NCBI RefSeq assembly: GCF_026619415.1
Contig: NZ_JAOVZR010000001.1
Span: 4,386,501 to 4,450,500 of the forward strand
Direction of reading: 5' to 3'
DNA: 64,000 nucleotides
From: Hoeflea algicola
GTDB taxonomy: Bacteria > Pseudomonadota > Alphaproteobacteria > Rhizobiales > Rhizobiaceae
Shown: positions 54,765-62,939 of the stretch, piece after piece
Layout of the letters: every line of letters begins with the position of its first letter
Position numbering within the stretch: the stretch's first letter is position 1
The notes under the pieces: model-generated
Databases searched by the model: none
What the model was told of the DNA's origin: nothing
What the model saw: only the letters and a program-made list of their open reading frames with translations
Program-made: the position numbers and the translations under genes

Positions 54765-56225
54765 TCAAGCCCTCCTAATGCTCCAACCGCGTGGAATAAT
54801 CAGCACGTCGTTTTCACCGACGGCAGCGGGTGCATAGGTCACTTTCAGTAGGCGCTGAGGAACTACTAGCTCACGTGACAGGGTGCCATTCAGTTGCTCG
54901 ATAACAGTCTTTGAGTGGGATGGTATGCCATCGAGATCATCCCATTCGCTTTCCGAAGCCTGCAACAAATCCTTTCCACCAATAAATATTGCTTCAACGA
55001 GGTAACCTGCCTTTATCTTCTTTGTGGAAACAGTCACGTCCAGCTCATGTCCACGACCAGGCAGTTCAATAAAGTCCGCCCCCGCAGCATCGAGCGCGTC
55101 CGCAATAAAATCAAAGCTGGCCTTCAGCGCAGGAATTTTTTGAAGGTCGAACACCTCATCAAAGTATTCCCCTTTTATCTTCGAACGGAGGTTCCCTGTG
55201 GAGTCAAAGAACACCTCAAACAGCATCCCATCCAGCAAAGCCTTTCGCTTCGAAATTTCGAACTGTGCGGTTCGCGACACAAAGTCTCCGATAAAGACTT
55301 CCGCTGCCCCAGATGATCCGCAAGCCGCTTGGTAGATGTTTCGACCTAAGACAAAAAGGTTGTTCACCCCCATTCGCTTAACGCTATCCGCATTAAGCTT
55401 CAGCAGCGCGGGGTTCTGGACATACCAGTTATAACTCTTCAGGCCTTCGATGATTTTATGTGAAGGCTTTGATGTATCGAGACCAAAAAGACCGTCAGCT
55501 AGAGCGGTTTCATCGTATTCAGAAATTATTTTGTCGATTCCGAGGTTGAAATAGAACTCACCAGCAAGAGACGTGTGTTCCCATGTTGTCTGCTTCCCTT
55601 TGGTCGCTCCGGCGACTGTATTCCGCACCCGCTTAAACATTTTCTCGACTGGACAGTCCTTTGTGTCTATGTGCTGGAGTAAGGCTTCTGTATAGGTACC
55701 ATTGCGGCCGGAACCATCGGCAGCAAGTTCGCCCGGAGACGTCGCAAACCCAATAATCGTTCCTTTTGGAGCATAAACCGACGCCAGGCCCCGCATAGAG
55801 ATATCCCGGTGCCATGCCCTTTCCCAAGGGTTGTTTCGACATGCGTCCAGTACAATTATCTTGGTGGAGGCTTTCGACTTGGCCATCACTTCGACGACTT
55901 TGTCCAGGGAAAGCGAACTGTGTTTTGCATCAATCTCTGAAGAACAGTCCGTATCAATGGCGAGCAGATAGTTGCTGCCATCAATTTGCATCCCATGGCC
56001 AGCAAAGAAGAATAGCCCAACTTCATGGGTCTTTAGAAGGGTGGCGAATTCCTTGAGCTTCTTTTCCATGTTTGAGTTTGAGCAATCCGTGCCCAGGATC
56101 ACCTCGAAATCGTAAGATTTCAGTTTTGCGCTGACGTCCAAAGCGTCGTTGACGGGGTTGTTCAGTTTGTCATTTCCAGGATAATCCGCATTACCCAGGA
56201 CGAGCGCTGCCATTTTTCTCTTCAT
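54765..56225 (-). CDS. Caspase-like (peptidase C14) protein
   Basis: A 486-residue protein. The caspase fold fills the first ~235 residues: ALVLGNADYPGNDKLNNPVN, the catalytic His77 in FFFAGHGMQ and Cys129 in IIVLDACRNNPW. GIIGFATSPGE-like substrate-pocket residues follow. The C-terminal ~250 residues match no domain I know (KTVIEQLNGTLSRELVVPQR near the end). Bacterial caspase-like proteases often act as death effectors in defence systems. No sensor gene is coupled to it here, so it is either self-contained or works with a neighbour. Confidence 0.88.
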   Translation of the reverse strand: MKRKMAALVLGNADYPGNDKLNNPVNDALDVSAKLKSYDFEVILGTDCSNSNMEKKLKEFATLLKTHEVGLFFFAGHGMQIDGSNYLLAIDTDCSSEIDAKHSSLSLDKVVEVMAKSKASTKIIVLDACRNNPWERAWHRDISMRGLASVYAPKGTIIGFATSPGELAADGSGRNGTYTEALLQHIDTKDCPVEKMFKRVRNTVAGATKGKQTTWEHTSLAGEFYFNLGIDKIISEYDETALADGLFGLDTSKPSHKIIEGLKSYNWYVQNPALLKLNADSVKRMGVNNLFVLGRNIYQAACGSSGAAEVFIGDFVSRTAQFEISKRKALLDGMLFEVFFDSTGNLRSKIKGEYFDEVFDLQKIPALKASFDFIADALDAAGADFIELPGRGHELDVTVSTKKIKAGYLVEAIFIGGKDLLQASESEWDDLDGIPSHSKTVIEQLNGTLSRELVVPQRLLKVTYAPAAVGENDVLIIPRGWSIRRA

Positions 56226-56537
56226 CGTTGCTCTCTTTCCAAAAGCTAAAAACCAAAATCAATTTTTTGCGAAATTTCATCATCGGGAAACATGAAGCAC
56301 CATAAGCAGGCATACGCCAGCGGGATGGAAGCTAGCGGCCGCATTGTTAGCATTGATGCGGTTGGGGCAATCTACATCTAAGGTCCGCTTGCCGCCCCTG
56401 TCCGAACCTCAGCGCGGCGCGCATTGAATGGCCGCTTACGGGTGATTGGTCCGCGGTCGCGAACGGCCGAATTGGCGGCGCAATGCGGACATTGATGTAC
56501 ACCGCCTGCGGAGACACTTTCGGTCCTAAGCCGCCGT

Positions 56538-56780
56538 TTACGATAACAATCTGAAGCTGTGGTGCGGTCCATCAGACAGGATATTCTTACTCAGATATCT
56601 CCTCCTTGGAAACACCGCTGTGGATTGCTGCAATACCGGCAAATCCGCGTTGCCAGGCTCTTTAACTTCTCGAAAGAGTGCACGACTGCTGACGATGCTC
56701 CAGTCACGGGGAACCTGCTCAATCCAGTCAACGCCATAGTCGTTATAGCTGTCGTATTTAGATTGCCCATCCAGCATCAC
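56538..56780 (-). pseudogene. Type I restriction specificity subunit HsdS, N-terminal remnant
   Basis: 80 codons starting MMLDGQSKYDSYNDYGVDWI followed by QVPRDWSIVSSRALF, the typical HsdS N-terminus. It stops soon after FPRRRYLSKNILSDGPHHS. The start overlaps the stop of the DUF262 gene by four bases, so it was once a coupled gene. The 56226-56537 stretch after it contains nothing recognisable. Confidence 0.75.
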
Positions 56781-58609
56781 ATTATCTCTTCTCCCAGCAG
56801 CCGTTCTGGCGTCCAGATCAGTGCGGCGAGTTTGGAATAGAGCTTGGATCGCTTCTCCATCTCGGTCAGCCCGAACTCATTCAGTGGTTTGAACTCAAGT
56901 CCGTATTCTTGCACCGTCTGCCGGAAGCCGGGGTTTTTGTCATAAAATGCCTCGTGCAACGATTGGGCCAAGGCATTGGCCTTGAGGTAATGCGGCAGCT
57001 TTTCCGCATAGGTCAGATCGCTCAGGCTGGCATTAATCTTTTTGGGTAGCAGCAAAAGCCCACCGATGTGATTCCGGGTGCGGTCGAAGTCGCCCAGTTG
57101 ATCAAACACATCAGCTAACCGGTCATAGTGATTGGCCCAGATATGCTCGACCTCATAGGCATTCTTGCCCGACCGTACGATGTAATCTTCGTATTTCCCC
57201 GGCACCCCTGATTTCTGTTCCAGCCAATCGGTAAACCGGGCGAGTTGACGGTGGATCGCCTTGGACGTGAACTGATTTAGATGAACCGGTTGGGAGAAGT
57301 CGATCTCGGCCATCTCGCGTAGCAAATGGTCGTGAAGGATGGTGCGAACCTTGGCCAACGACTGACCACGGATTTTCTGGATCACCAGAAACACGGCGTA
57401 GGACATGGTGGAATAGCTGTTGGATTTGTAGTTCCAGAACCGCAGGTTCAGCCAAGAATCGAGGAAATCAGCAACCACGCCGACCTTGGCGGTTGCGGTG
57501 TCTTTATCGTCATCGGGCGTGATAGCAGCGAGTGTGACATGGTGCTGTAGCGTGAAACCTGCATCCGCGACATAGCGGACACTTTCCAATCCATCCTTGC
57601 GGGTGCGGGCCGCATCCAACAGTCGCAGATAGAGGGCGGCATAATAGCGGAAGTTCCGCATCACAAATTGGTGGAAGTCGCTGCCTTGGTTCAGCCCCAG
57701 ATCAGCGGAGTGATTTCTGATCCAGCGATGGTATTCGGTGCCGATCAGGTCGAAGTCTTCGGGCTTGGCGTCCTTTTTCCGTTCCCTGATCTTCTGCGCG
57801 TACTGCGACCGCAGCCATGCCTTGAAAAAATCGGAGTCGGATTCTTTGCCGTGCTCCGCAAAGAGCGCCAGATATTTCTTGATGAGTTTATCTGCCTCAA
57901 GCCGCTTTTCGGTGTTGTCGATGTTGGCCAGCAGGTAGCCCTTGAGCATGTCAGTCGGGGTCAGAGACAACCCCCTGTCGTTCATGGTCTCAAAGATCGT
58001 GTAAGCGTCCTCGTCCGCATAGGCGATGATCTCGATCAGCTTCACCTTCCGCATTAGCCAATAGATAAACAACGGCAGAGCGTCACCTTGGAGTTCCTGA
58101 GGAAATAGCTCGTTGAGGTCTTGGTAACGAGCTGTCAAGTTGCGAACCGACTCCGAAGCGTCATCGGTGTTGAACGGCGTGTTATTGAACAACGCCTCCA
58201 TGCAGTCGTTGCGTTCAGGCACATCCATCTTGAATTTTTTCTCGCCGAAATCATCAGCGTAGATCATGGATTGGATGGACACCATTTTCTCATGGCCCTG
58301 CTGGAGGTTATTCAGATAGATCAGCATGATCGACAGGGAAGTCATCCGCTGTTGGCCGTCCACAATGTGCCGGACGTCACCATTTTGGCTGACCACGATT
58401 GAACCCAAGAAGTAGTGCCCATAGTGCGCAACTTCCTTGGAAGCATCCCCCGGCTGATAGCTGTCGAGGAAGCGCCCCGTCAGGTCATCAACGAGTTCCT
58501 GAAGCTGTTTGCGGCCCCATTTGTACTCCCGCTGGTAATAATCAATTCCATAGCTGCCACCGGACAGTAGTTCTTGAATGGAGCGGTCATAGCCTTTGAT
58601 TTCCTGCAT
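56777..58609 (-). CDS. DUF262/DUF1524 GmrSD-like nuclease
   Basis: A 610-residue protein. The N-terminal DUF262 (ParB-like NTPase) has YQREYKWGRKQLQEL and the motif IVDGQQRMTSLSIM near residue 85, then NDRGLSLTPTDMLKGYLL. The C-terminal DUF1524 HNH has YEVEHIWANHYDR and RNHIGGLLLLPKK. Fused GmrS and GmrD domains define the type IV, modified-cytosine-dependent restriction family. Here the coupled truncated hsdS points to a former type I restriction operon. The gene itself is intact. Confidence 0.9.
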   Translation of the reverse strand: MQEIKGYDRSIQELLSGGSYGIDYYQREYKWGRKQLQELVDDLTGRFLDSYQPGDASKEVAHYGHYFLGSIVVSQNGDVRHIVDGQQRMTSLSIMLIYLNNLQQGHEKMVSIQSMIYADDFGEKKFKMDVPERNDCMEALFNNTPFNTDDASESVRNLTARYQDLNELFPQELQGDALPLFIYWLMRKVKLIEIIAYADEDAYTIFETMNDRGLSLTPTDMLKGYLLANIDNTEKRLEADKLIKKYLALFAEHGKESDSDFFKAWLRSQYAQKIRERKKDAKPEDFDLIGTEYHRWIRNHSADLGLNQGSDFHQFVMRNFRYYAALYLRLLDAARTRKDGLESVRYVADAGFTLQHHVTLAAITPDDDKDTATAKVGVVADFLDSWLNLRFWNYKSNSYSTMSYAVFLVIQKIRGQSLAKVRTILHDHLLREMAEIDFSQPVHLNQFTSKAIHRQLARFTDWLEQKSGVPGKYEDYIVRSGKNAYEVEHIWANHYDRLADVFDQLGDFDRTRNHIGGLLLLPKKINASLSDLTYAEKLPHYLKANALAQSLHEAFYDKNPGFRQTVQEYGLEFKPLNEFGLTEMEKRSKLYSKLAALIWTPERLLGEEIM

Positions 58610-59018
58610 CTGGTCAACCCTCCACCGATATCAGTTTGAATTTGCAACGCTTTTATATCAAACTAGTCGACCGCTGAATGATATCACCGATCTTACGCTG
58701 CGAGTAAACACCTCTTCCGCACGAGACCTATCGGGTCGTATTTCATCTGACAAGAACAGCCCGATTACGGATCAAAGTTCTAGCTTAGAAGGTGAGCTTT
58801 CGCTGTATGTTGGGAGAGGATGTGAATCCGTAGCGAAGGTTTGGTTCCTGCCCGCTTGAGACCTCTGCTGGATTCTGTCGCACAGTAACTCACGGCCCAG
58901 AGCGGTCATGGAGTGCTGAGGGGCAGGGGAACGTTCCTCCAGCGTCATGCCCGTCACCGCCGCCGATATCCGGCAAGATCGAAGTGCATTATGAGTGATT
59001 TCGCTTGTCGGTGGGCTG
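58610..59018. other. Intergenic stretch with no recognised gene
   Basis: About 410 bp between the DUF262 and DUF4160 genes. Only short frames occur and no repeat, RNA or IS end is evident. It must contain the promoter of the leftward DUF262 gene. Confidence 0.5.
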
Positions 59019-59606
59019 CTACTTTTTTATCAACTTCTGATCGTCCGGGCGGGTTTTCTCCCATTCTTTCAGTATGTCCGACAGGTTGTCCTGCACGGCT
59101 TTGATTGCCGCAGCCTCGCCTCTCAGCCCCTTCTTTCCAGCAATGACTTTGGGGTCAGGTTTGGCGGATATGTTGATCTTGCCGTCTTGCAGACAGACGG
59201 TGACATGCGGAAATCCAGCATGCTTAGACTCGTTAGGATAAACGAACATCCGGAAGCTCGTGTTAAGGAAAAGTTCTTTCTCGTCAAGGCGGACCGGTCC
59301 CTCGGCAATGGTTTGCTCAGCGGACTCAAAGCTCTCTGTCAACGCAGCCTCAAGCTCATTGGAAAACACCAGCTCTTCGCCGTCTGGAAAGACGGCAAGT
59401 CGCCCTATACCGCGCTCCCTGGCAAGTTCGACAAGGTCTCCGTCGTATCCTTGGGTTAGTAGCTGGCGCGCGGCAACCTCGTATGCAGTTTGTAGCGCCG
59501 CATCAAATTCTACGCCTGCCTTGATCGGCTTAGCAGCCAGTTTCCCCACCCGTTCTGCCATTGCTTCCTCGACCATGTCGAGCTTTGTTTTCTCAGTCAT
59601 GGCCAT
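59019..59606 (-). CDS. DUF4160-like domain protein
   Basis: 195 residues (ATG 59606 or ATG 59600). The C-terminal half carries PHVTVCLQDGKINISAKP, followed by VIAGKKGLRGEAAAIKAVQD and NLSDILKEWEKT, the DUF4160 pattern of small domains often found in toxin-antitoxin-like pairs. The N-terminal half is helical, with LARERGIGRLAVFPDGE. No partner gene is adjacent on the same strand. It is divergent from the next gene. Confidence 0.65.
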   Translation of the reverse strand: MAMTEKTKLDMVEEAMAERVGKLAAKPIKAGVEFDAALQTAYEVAARQLLTQGYDGDLVELARERGIGRLAVFPDGEELVFSNELEAALTESFESAEQTIAEGPVRLDEKELFLNTSFRMFVYPNESKHAGFPHVTVCLQDGKINISAKPDPKVIAGKKGLRGEAAAIKAVQDNLSDILKEWEKTRPDDQKLIKK

Positions 59607-59804
59607 CCCCGACCCAAATGAACGAAGGAATCCCAGACGCCGTGTTCGACCGATTTAATGGCATTCCTGACGAGCTTGTCCGCGTGTCCTCACACTTCCG
59701 CAACCCGGCGCAATCACTTGGTTGCGTCCCCGATTTGCGGGTGTCGCCGCTTGTATCATCTGAGTCGGGTGTTACAAGCGACCAGAGACCGATGGGGTGG
59801 AGTG

Positions 59805-60923
59805 ATGAGTACTGTGTGGGGCGTAGGAAAGCTATTCCATAAAAGAACAATTGACGTGTGGGAGTGGAAACAGTCCGACATCTTGAAAAAACGACTGCCG
59901 AATAATCCAAACTGGTCGGCTCTGGCGGAGAAACACGCCGCTATGTCTTTCACCCCACTGCAATTGGCCCATGCGGTTGTGAAGGCCGACTTTCTGAATC
60001 CGACCAGTATCATCCTGCCTGGGATTGGGTTCCTTCTCCAAGCGAGTCAGATCGTCGACTTCAATCAGGTCGATTTCCGACTTGCGAATGGAGGGGCAAC
60101 TGCGCTCAATGACTTCTCTGGTACGAGCCTCTGCGGTCGGCTGGCACAAGGCTTTACGCTGCTATACGCCGACAAGAAGGGTTATTCCTTCGTTGGCCCT
60201 CTCAGAACCCATCTTGTCGCATGTGGAGCACTCTCTCCCGGGGCCAAGGCGGTCAAGGCGGCTGACTTCCTGTTCGAAGACGCAAACAAGGATCGTATCA
60301 TAGTCGAATCGAAGGGATCGTTTGCGGACACAGGGAATGATCCAACGATCGTGAAAACCAAGCTGAAGCGGGCGCTGGAGAACCAAGTCGCCCCCTGGAT
60401 CAACAAACTGACACCGCCTGCCTCCAAGGGGTTCGTGTTTTTATCACAAATGCGGGAGACGGGTCACAAGGAGAAATCGGCACTTATCTTCGTCGACCCG
60501 CCCTCCGACCAAATCATTGACCCGGTGGATGTGCCAGAGGATTGGCTCAAAAGGCATAACTACGCCGCTTGGCTTACGATTATGGGACTCCCACGACCTG
60601 CCCAGCGACTTCGGGCTAGAGACGAGTCCCGTCTGAGGAAAATCTCATTGCCCATTTTTAAAGTGGGACGATGGAAGATCGTGGCTACCCAACCATACTA
60701 TCATTGGGGGTTCGGGACTGGCTTCGGTGTCGGCATGGAAGCAAGCGCGCTAGAGATGGTGAGCGACGCTCGATCGGGCCGTGTCGAGAATCTGATTGGA
60801 TACCGTGGCTTGGAAGGCGTGGATGATGAAGGCATGTTTCGCGGTAGCCTCATGCACGACGGCAGTTATCTGGGACCGTTGCGCGGCCGTGACCTGATCG
60901 GCTTCCGAACATTCATATTGTAG
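59805..60923 (+). CDS. Putative PD-(D/E)XK restriction-like protein
   Basis: 372 residues from ATG 59805 (GGGGTGGAG upstream). Most of the protein matches no family I know. The central segment ADFLFEDANKDRIIVESKGS contains a D-x9-ExK spacing typical of PD-(D/E)XK nucleases, followed by VKTKLKRALENQVAPWI. The C-terminus (GTGFGVGMEASALEMV, FRGSLMHDGSYLGPLRGRDL) is Gly-rich. A stand-alone restriction or defence nuclease is the best guess. Confidence 0.55.
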   Translation: MSTVWGVGKLFHKRTIDVWEWKQSDILKKRLPNNPNWSALAEKHAAMSFTPLQLAHAVVKADFLNPTSIILPGIGFLLQASQIVDFNQVDFRLANGGATALNDFSGTSLCGRLAQGFTLLYADKKGYSFVGPLRTHLVACGALSPGAKAVKAADFLFEDANKDRIIVESKGSFADTGNDPTIVKTKLKRALENQVAPWINKLTPPASKGFVFLSQMRETGHKEKSALIFVDPPSDQIIDPVDVPEDWLKRHNYAAWLTIMGLPRPAQRLRARDESRLRKISLPIFKVGRWKIVATQPYYHWGFGTGFGVGMEASALEMVSDARSGRVENLIGYRGLEGVDDEGMFRGSLMHDGSYLGPLRGRDLIGFRTFIL

Positions 60924-61669
60924 CCGTCCCCTTGGTCGGCACAGCCGAGGTCTGCTGTTGGCGCACTGGCGACGTAACCTAGTCTGAAACCACGACCTCT
61001 TCCAGGCGACGGCCAAGATGGCCTCAACGGCAGTAATGGCGGCGCAAAGCGGAAATAATTTCCGCTTCGGGGCTGTTACCAGTTCGGCCGCTTCCTGAAC
61101 AAGAATGACACAAGTGGTCAAAACGGCGCGGCCTACCCACGTCGGCTATCGGCCCCCTTCCAGTCATTTGGTCATTGAAAACAGCGGTCACTACAGACCT
61201 TCGAATCGTCCCCAAGTATGGAACAATTACCGGGTCGGCGGTTCCACCTCGGGAGGCTTAGCCCAAGGGTGCATAGCCGCGATACGGCATTAATGATGGT
61301 CTGCCAGACCGCTCTGGGCCGTACGCTCCAACAGAGTCGCAGGTCATAACCATTGTTCGTCAACTCGATCGTTGACGACAGCGTGAAACAATTTCCGGCC
61401 ACAAAATACATCGGTTCAAGGGATTTTCCCATTGCGTGGGAACGCAATTAGGACGCTCTTCGGGCCGCATAGGGGAGATCAGATAGCGTCGAACCGTAAA
61501 TATAAAAAGTTGTAAGGATGTATAAAAAGAAGAATCTAAGATAGAATTTGACGACTAATAATCATGAAACTCCACAGACGGCAAAAATAAAAGAATTGCA
61601 ATTATTTATTATATGATATATAATAGTAAAGCCTACCTATATCCAGATCAATACTAACAGGAGATCAGA
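60924..61669. other. Large non-coding region with palindrome and AT-rich leader
   Basis: About 745 bp without a gene. It holds the palindrome at 61047-61067 and, from about 61490 to 61665, a markedly AT-rich stretch with many TATAAT-like words, directly before the DUF3102-like gene. A promoter or an origin-like unwinding region are both possible. The sequence alone does not decide. Confidence 0.5.
61047..61067. repeat. Island palindrome, perfect 21-bp copy
   Basis: Same site as at 35186-35206 with identical AAA...TTCG flanks; core GCGGAAATAATTTCCGC. It lies 603 bases before the DUF3102-like gene and 124 after the nuclease-like gene. Confidence 0.85.
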
Positions 61670-62830
61670 ATGACATCTTTAAACAGAAAAACACAGCGCA
61701 CTGTCGCTGCCAAGAAGGCAAAAGAAGTACGTACAGAAAACATAGCTTCCGCGAACAAGAAGGTGCGCGCAGCTCGGGCACCTAACGAAAATGACGAGCC
61801 GCTTTCGCCAGAAGCTGAGGCGCGTCTGTCTGAACTCGTCAAGCGAATCGTCTCATTGCATCGCAGGTCAACCGGACAGGTTTTTGAACTCGGTGAGTGC
61901 CTTGCCGAGGCAAAAATTGTCCAGCCAGAAAAACGCTTTGGCCACTGGCTCAAAGAAAATTTCAGCTATAGTGTCCGTTCAGCTTGGAATTTCATCTCGG
62001 TTCACGAACGGCTTTCTGATCATCGGGAGCGCCTTGAACAGCATGCCATCGGTTCGACCGCGCTCATCGCGCTAGCGAAATGTGAGCCGGATCAGATCGA
62101 GGACGTCATCAAGCAATTTGATGAAGGCAAGAGCCTCAAACCTCAGGAAATCAAGGCGCTCGTTGGCGGCAAAAAGGACGAGGCTGAAGAGCTCACCGAT
62201 CTCAGACAGCTGGGTGGTAGAACAGGGCTACAGAAAATGGCTGCTGCAAAGCTCAAATCGAGCACGGCAGAGTTTCACCGACTTATTGCTGCTGTCCTCG
62301 CCGGATTGGAAGAGGCTGTTGCGCGTCACGAGAGCGGAAAGAGAATCGTCATGAATGCGCTGGCAGCTGATGTGGAAATCAATGCACGCCACGCATCTGA
62401 TCTCTTCAAAGACGTTGTGGCACCGTTGGTGCCAGTCGAGCGTATGCCGAAAGCCAATCTTCAGCATGAGCAATTCGGACTGAAAACCGGCTGGGGCGCG
62501 GTGCAGCACAGCCTCTACCGGTTGGGTGGCGTTGGGTCATGGCCAGTGCGCGATGAGATGGAAAAATGGGTCATCGAAGTTGCCCACCCGGCGTTGCGCT
62601 TCGCAGTCCACGGCGAACCCTACGTGGTCAGTGCGCCTTCGGCCGCTGCGCCCCTAATGGAAGTCGCAAAAACAGAAAACGACGTCACGAAGAATGATCA
62701 AATCGCGGCCGAGAAGGAAGTCAAAGCCGATGAGACCACACCAGCCATTTCGGACGACCAACAGGATGCAACGCTCAAGAGCCTTGTTGCAGCCGGCACA
62801 ACAGCCACTGAAGCACGCATCTCACAGTAA
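61670..62830 (+). CDS. DUF3102-like protein
   Basis: 386 residues after AGGAGATCAG. The N-terminus is basic and low complexity. A helical domain follows with IVSLHRRSTGQVFELGECLA, RFGHWLKENFSYSVRSAWNF and ALAKCEPDQIEDVIKQ, the form seen in DUF3102 proteins of phages and plasmids, which look like helix-turn-helix DNA-binding factors. The middle has VMNALAADVEINARHASDLF and an acidic C-terminus. Its promoter is the AT-rich region upstream. It may act in element maintenance. Confidence 0.65.
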   Translation: MTSLNRKTQRTVAAKKAKEVRTENIASANKKVRAARAPNENDEPLSPEAEARLSELVKRIVSLHRRSTGQVFELGECLAEAKIVQPEKRFGHWLKENFSYSVRSAWNFISVHERLSDHRERLEQHAIGSTALIALAKCEPDQIEDVIKQFDEGKSLKPQEIKALVGGKKDEAEELTDLRQLGGRTGLQKMAAAKLKSSTAEFHRLIAAVLAGLEEAVARHESGKRIVMNALAADVEINARHASDLFKDVVAPLVPVERMPKANLQHEQFGLKTGWGAVQHSLYRLGGVGSWPVRDEMEKWVIEVAHPALRFAVHGEPYVVSAPSAAAPLMEVAKTENDVTKNDQIAAEKEVKADETTPAISDDQQDATLKSLVAAGTTATEARISQ

Positions 62831-62884
62831 GGCGGGACAGCAGGACGTCGGTTGCACCACGTCATGCCTGATCCTGACACCTGC

Positions 62885-62917
62885 CAAAGCCCCGCTGAAT
62901 CCCGCAGTGGGGCTTTG
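62885..62917. terminator. Bidirectional terminator between convergent genes
   Basis: CAAAGCCCC (62885-62893) pairs perfectly with GGGGCTTTG (62909-62917), and the inner CTG/CAG can extend the stem. It sits between the stops of the DUF3102-like gene (62830) and the leftward integrase (62940). A short T-containing tail follows on each strand, so termination in both directions is likely. Confidence 0.75.
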
Positions 62918-62939
62918 ATCTTGATGGTCACACGCCAGT

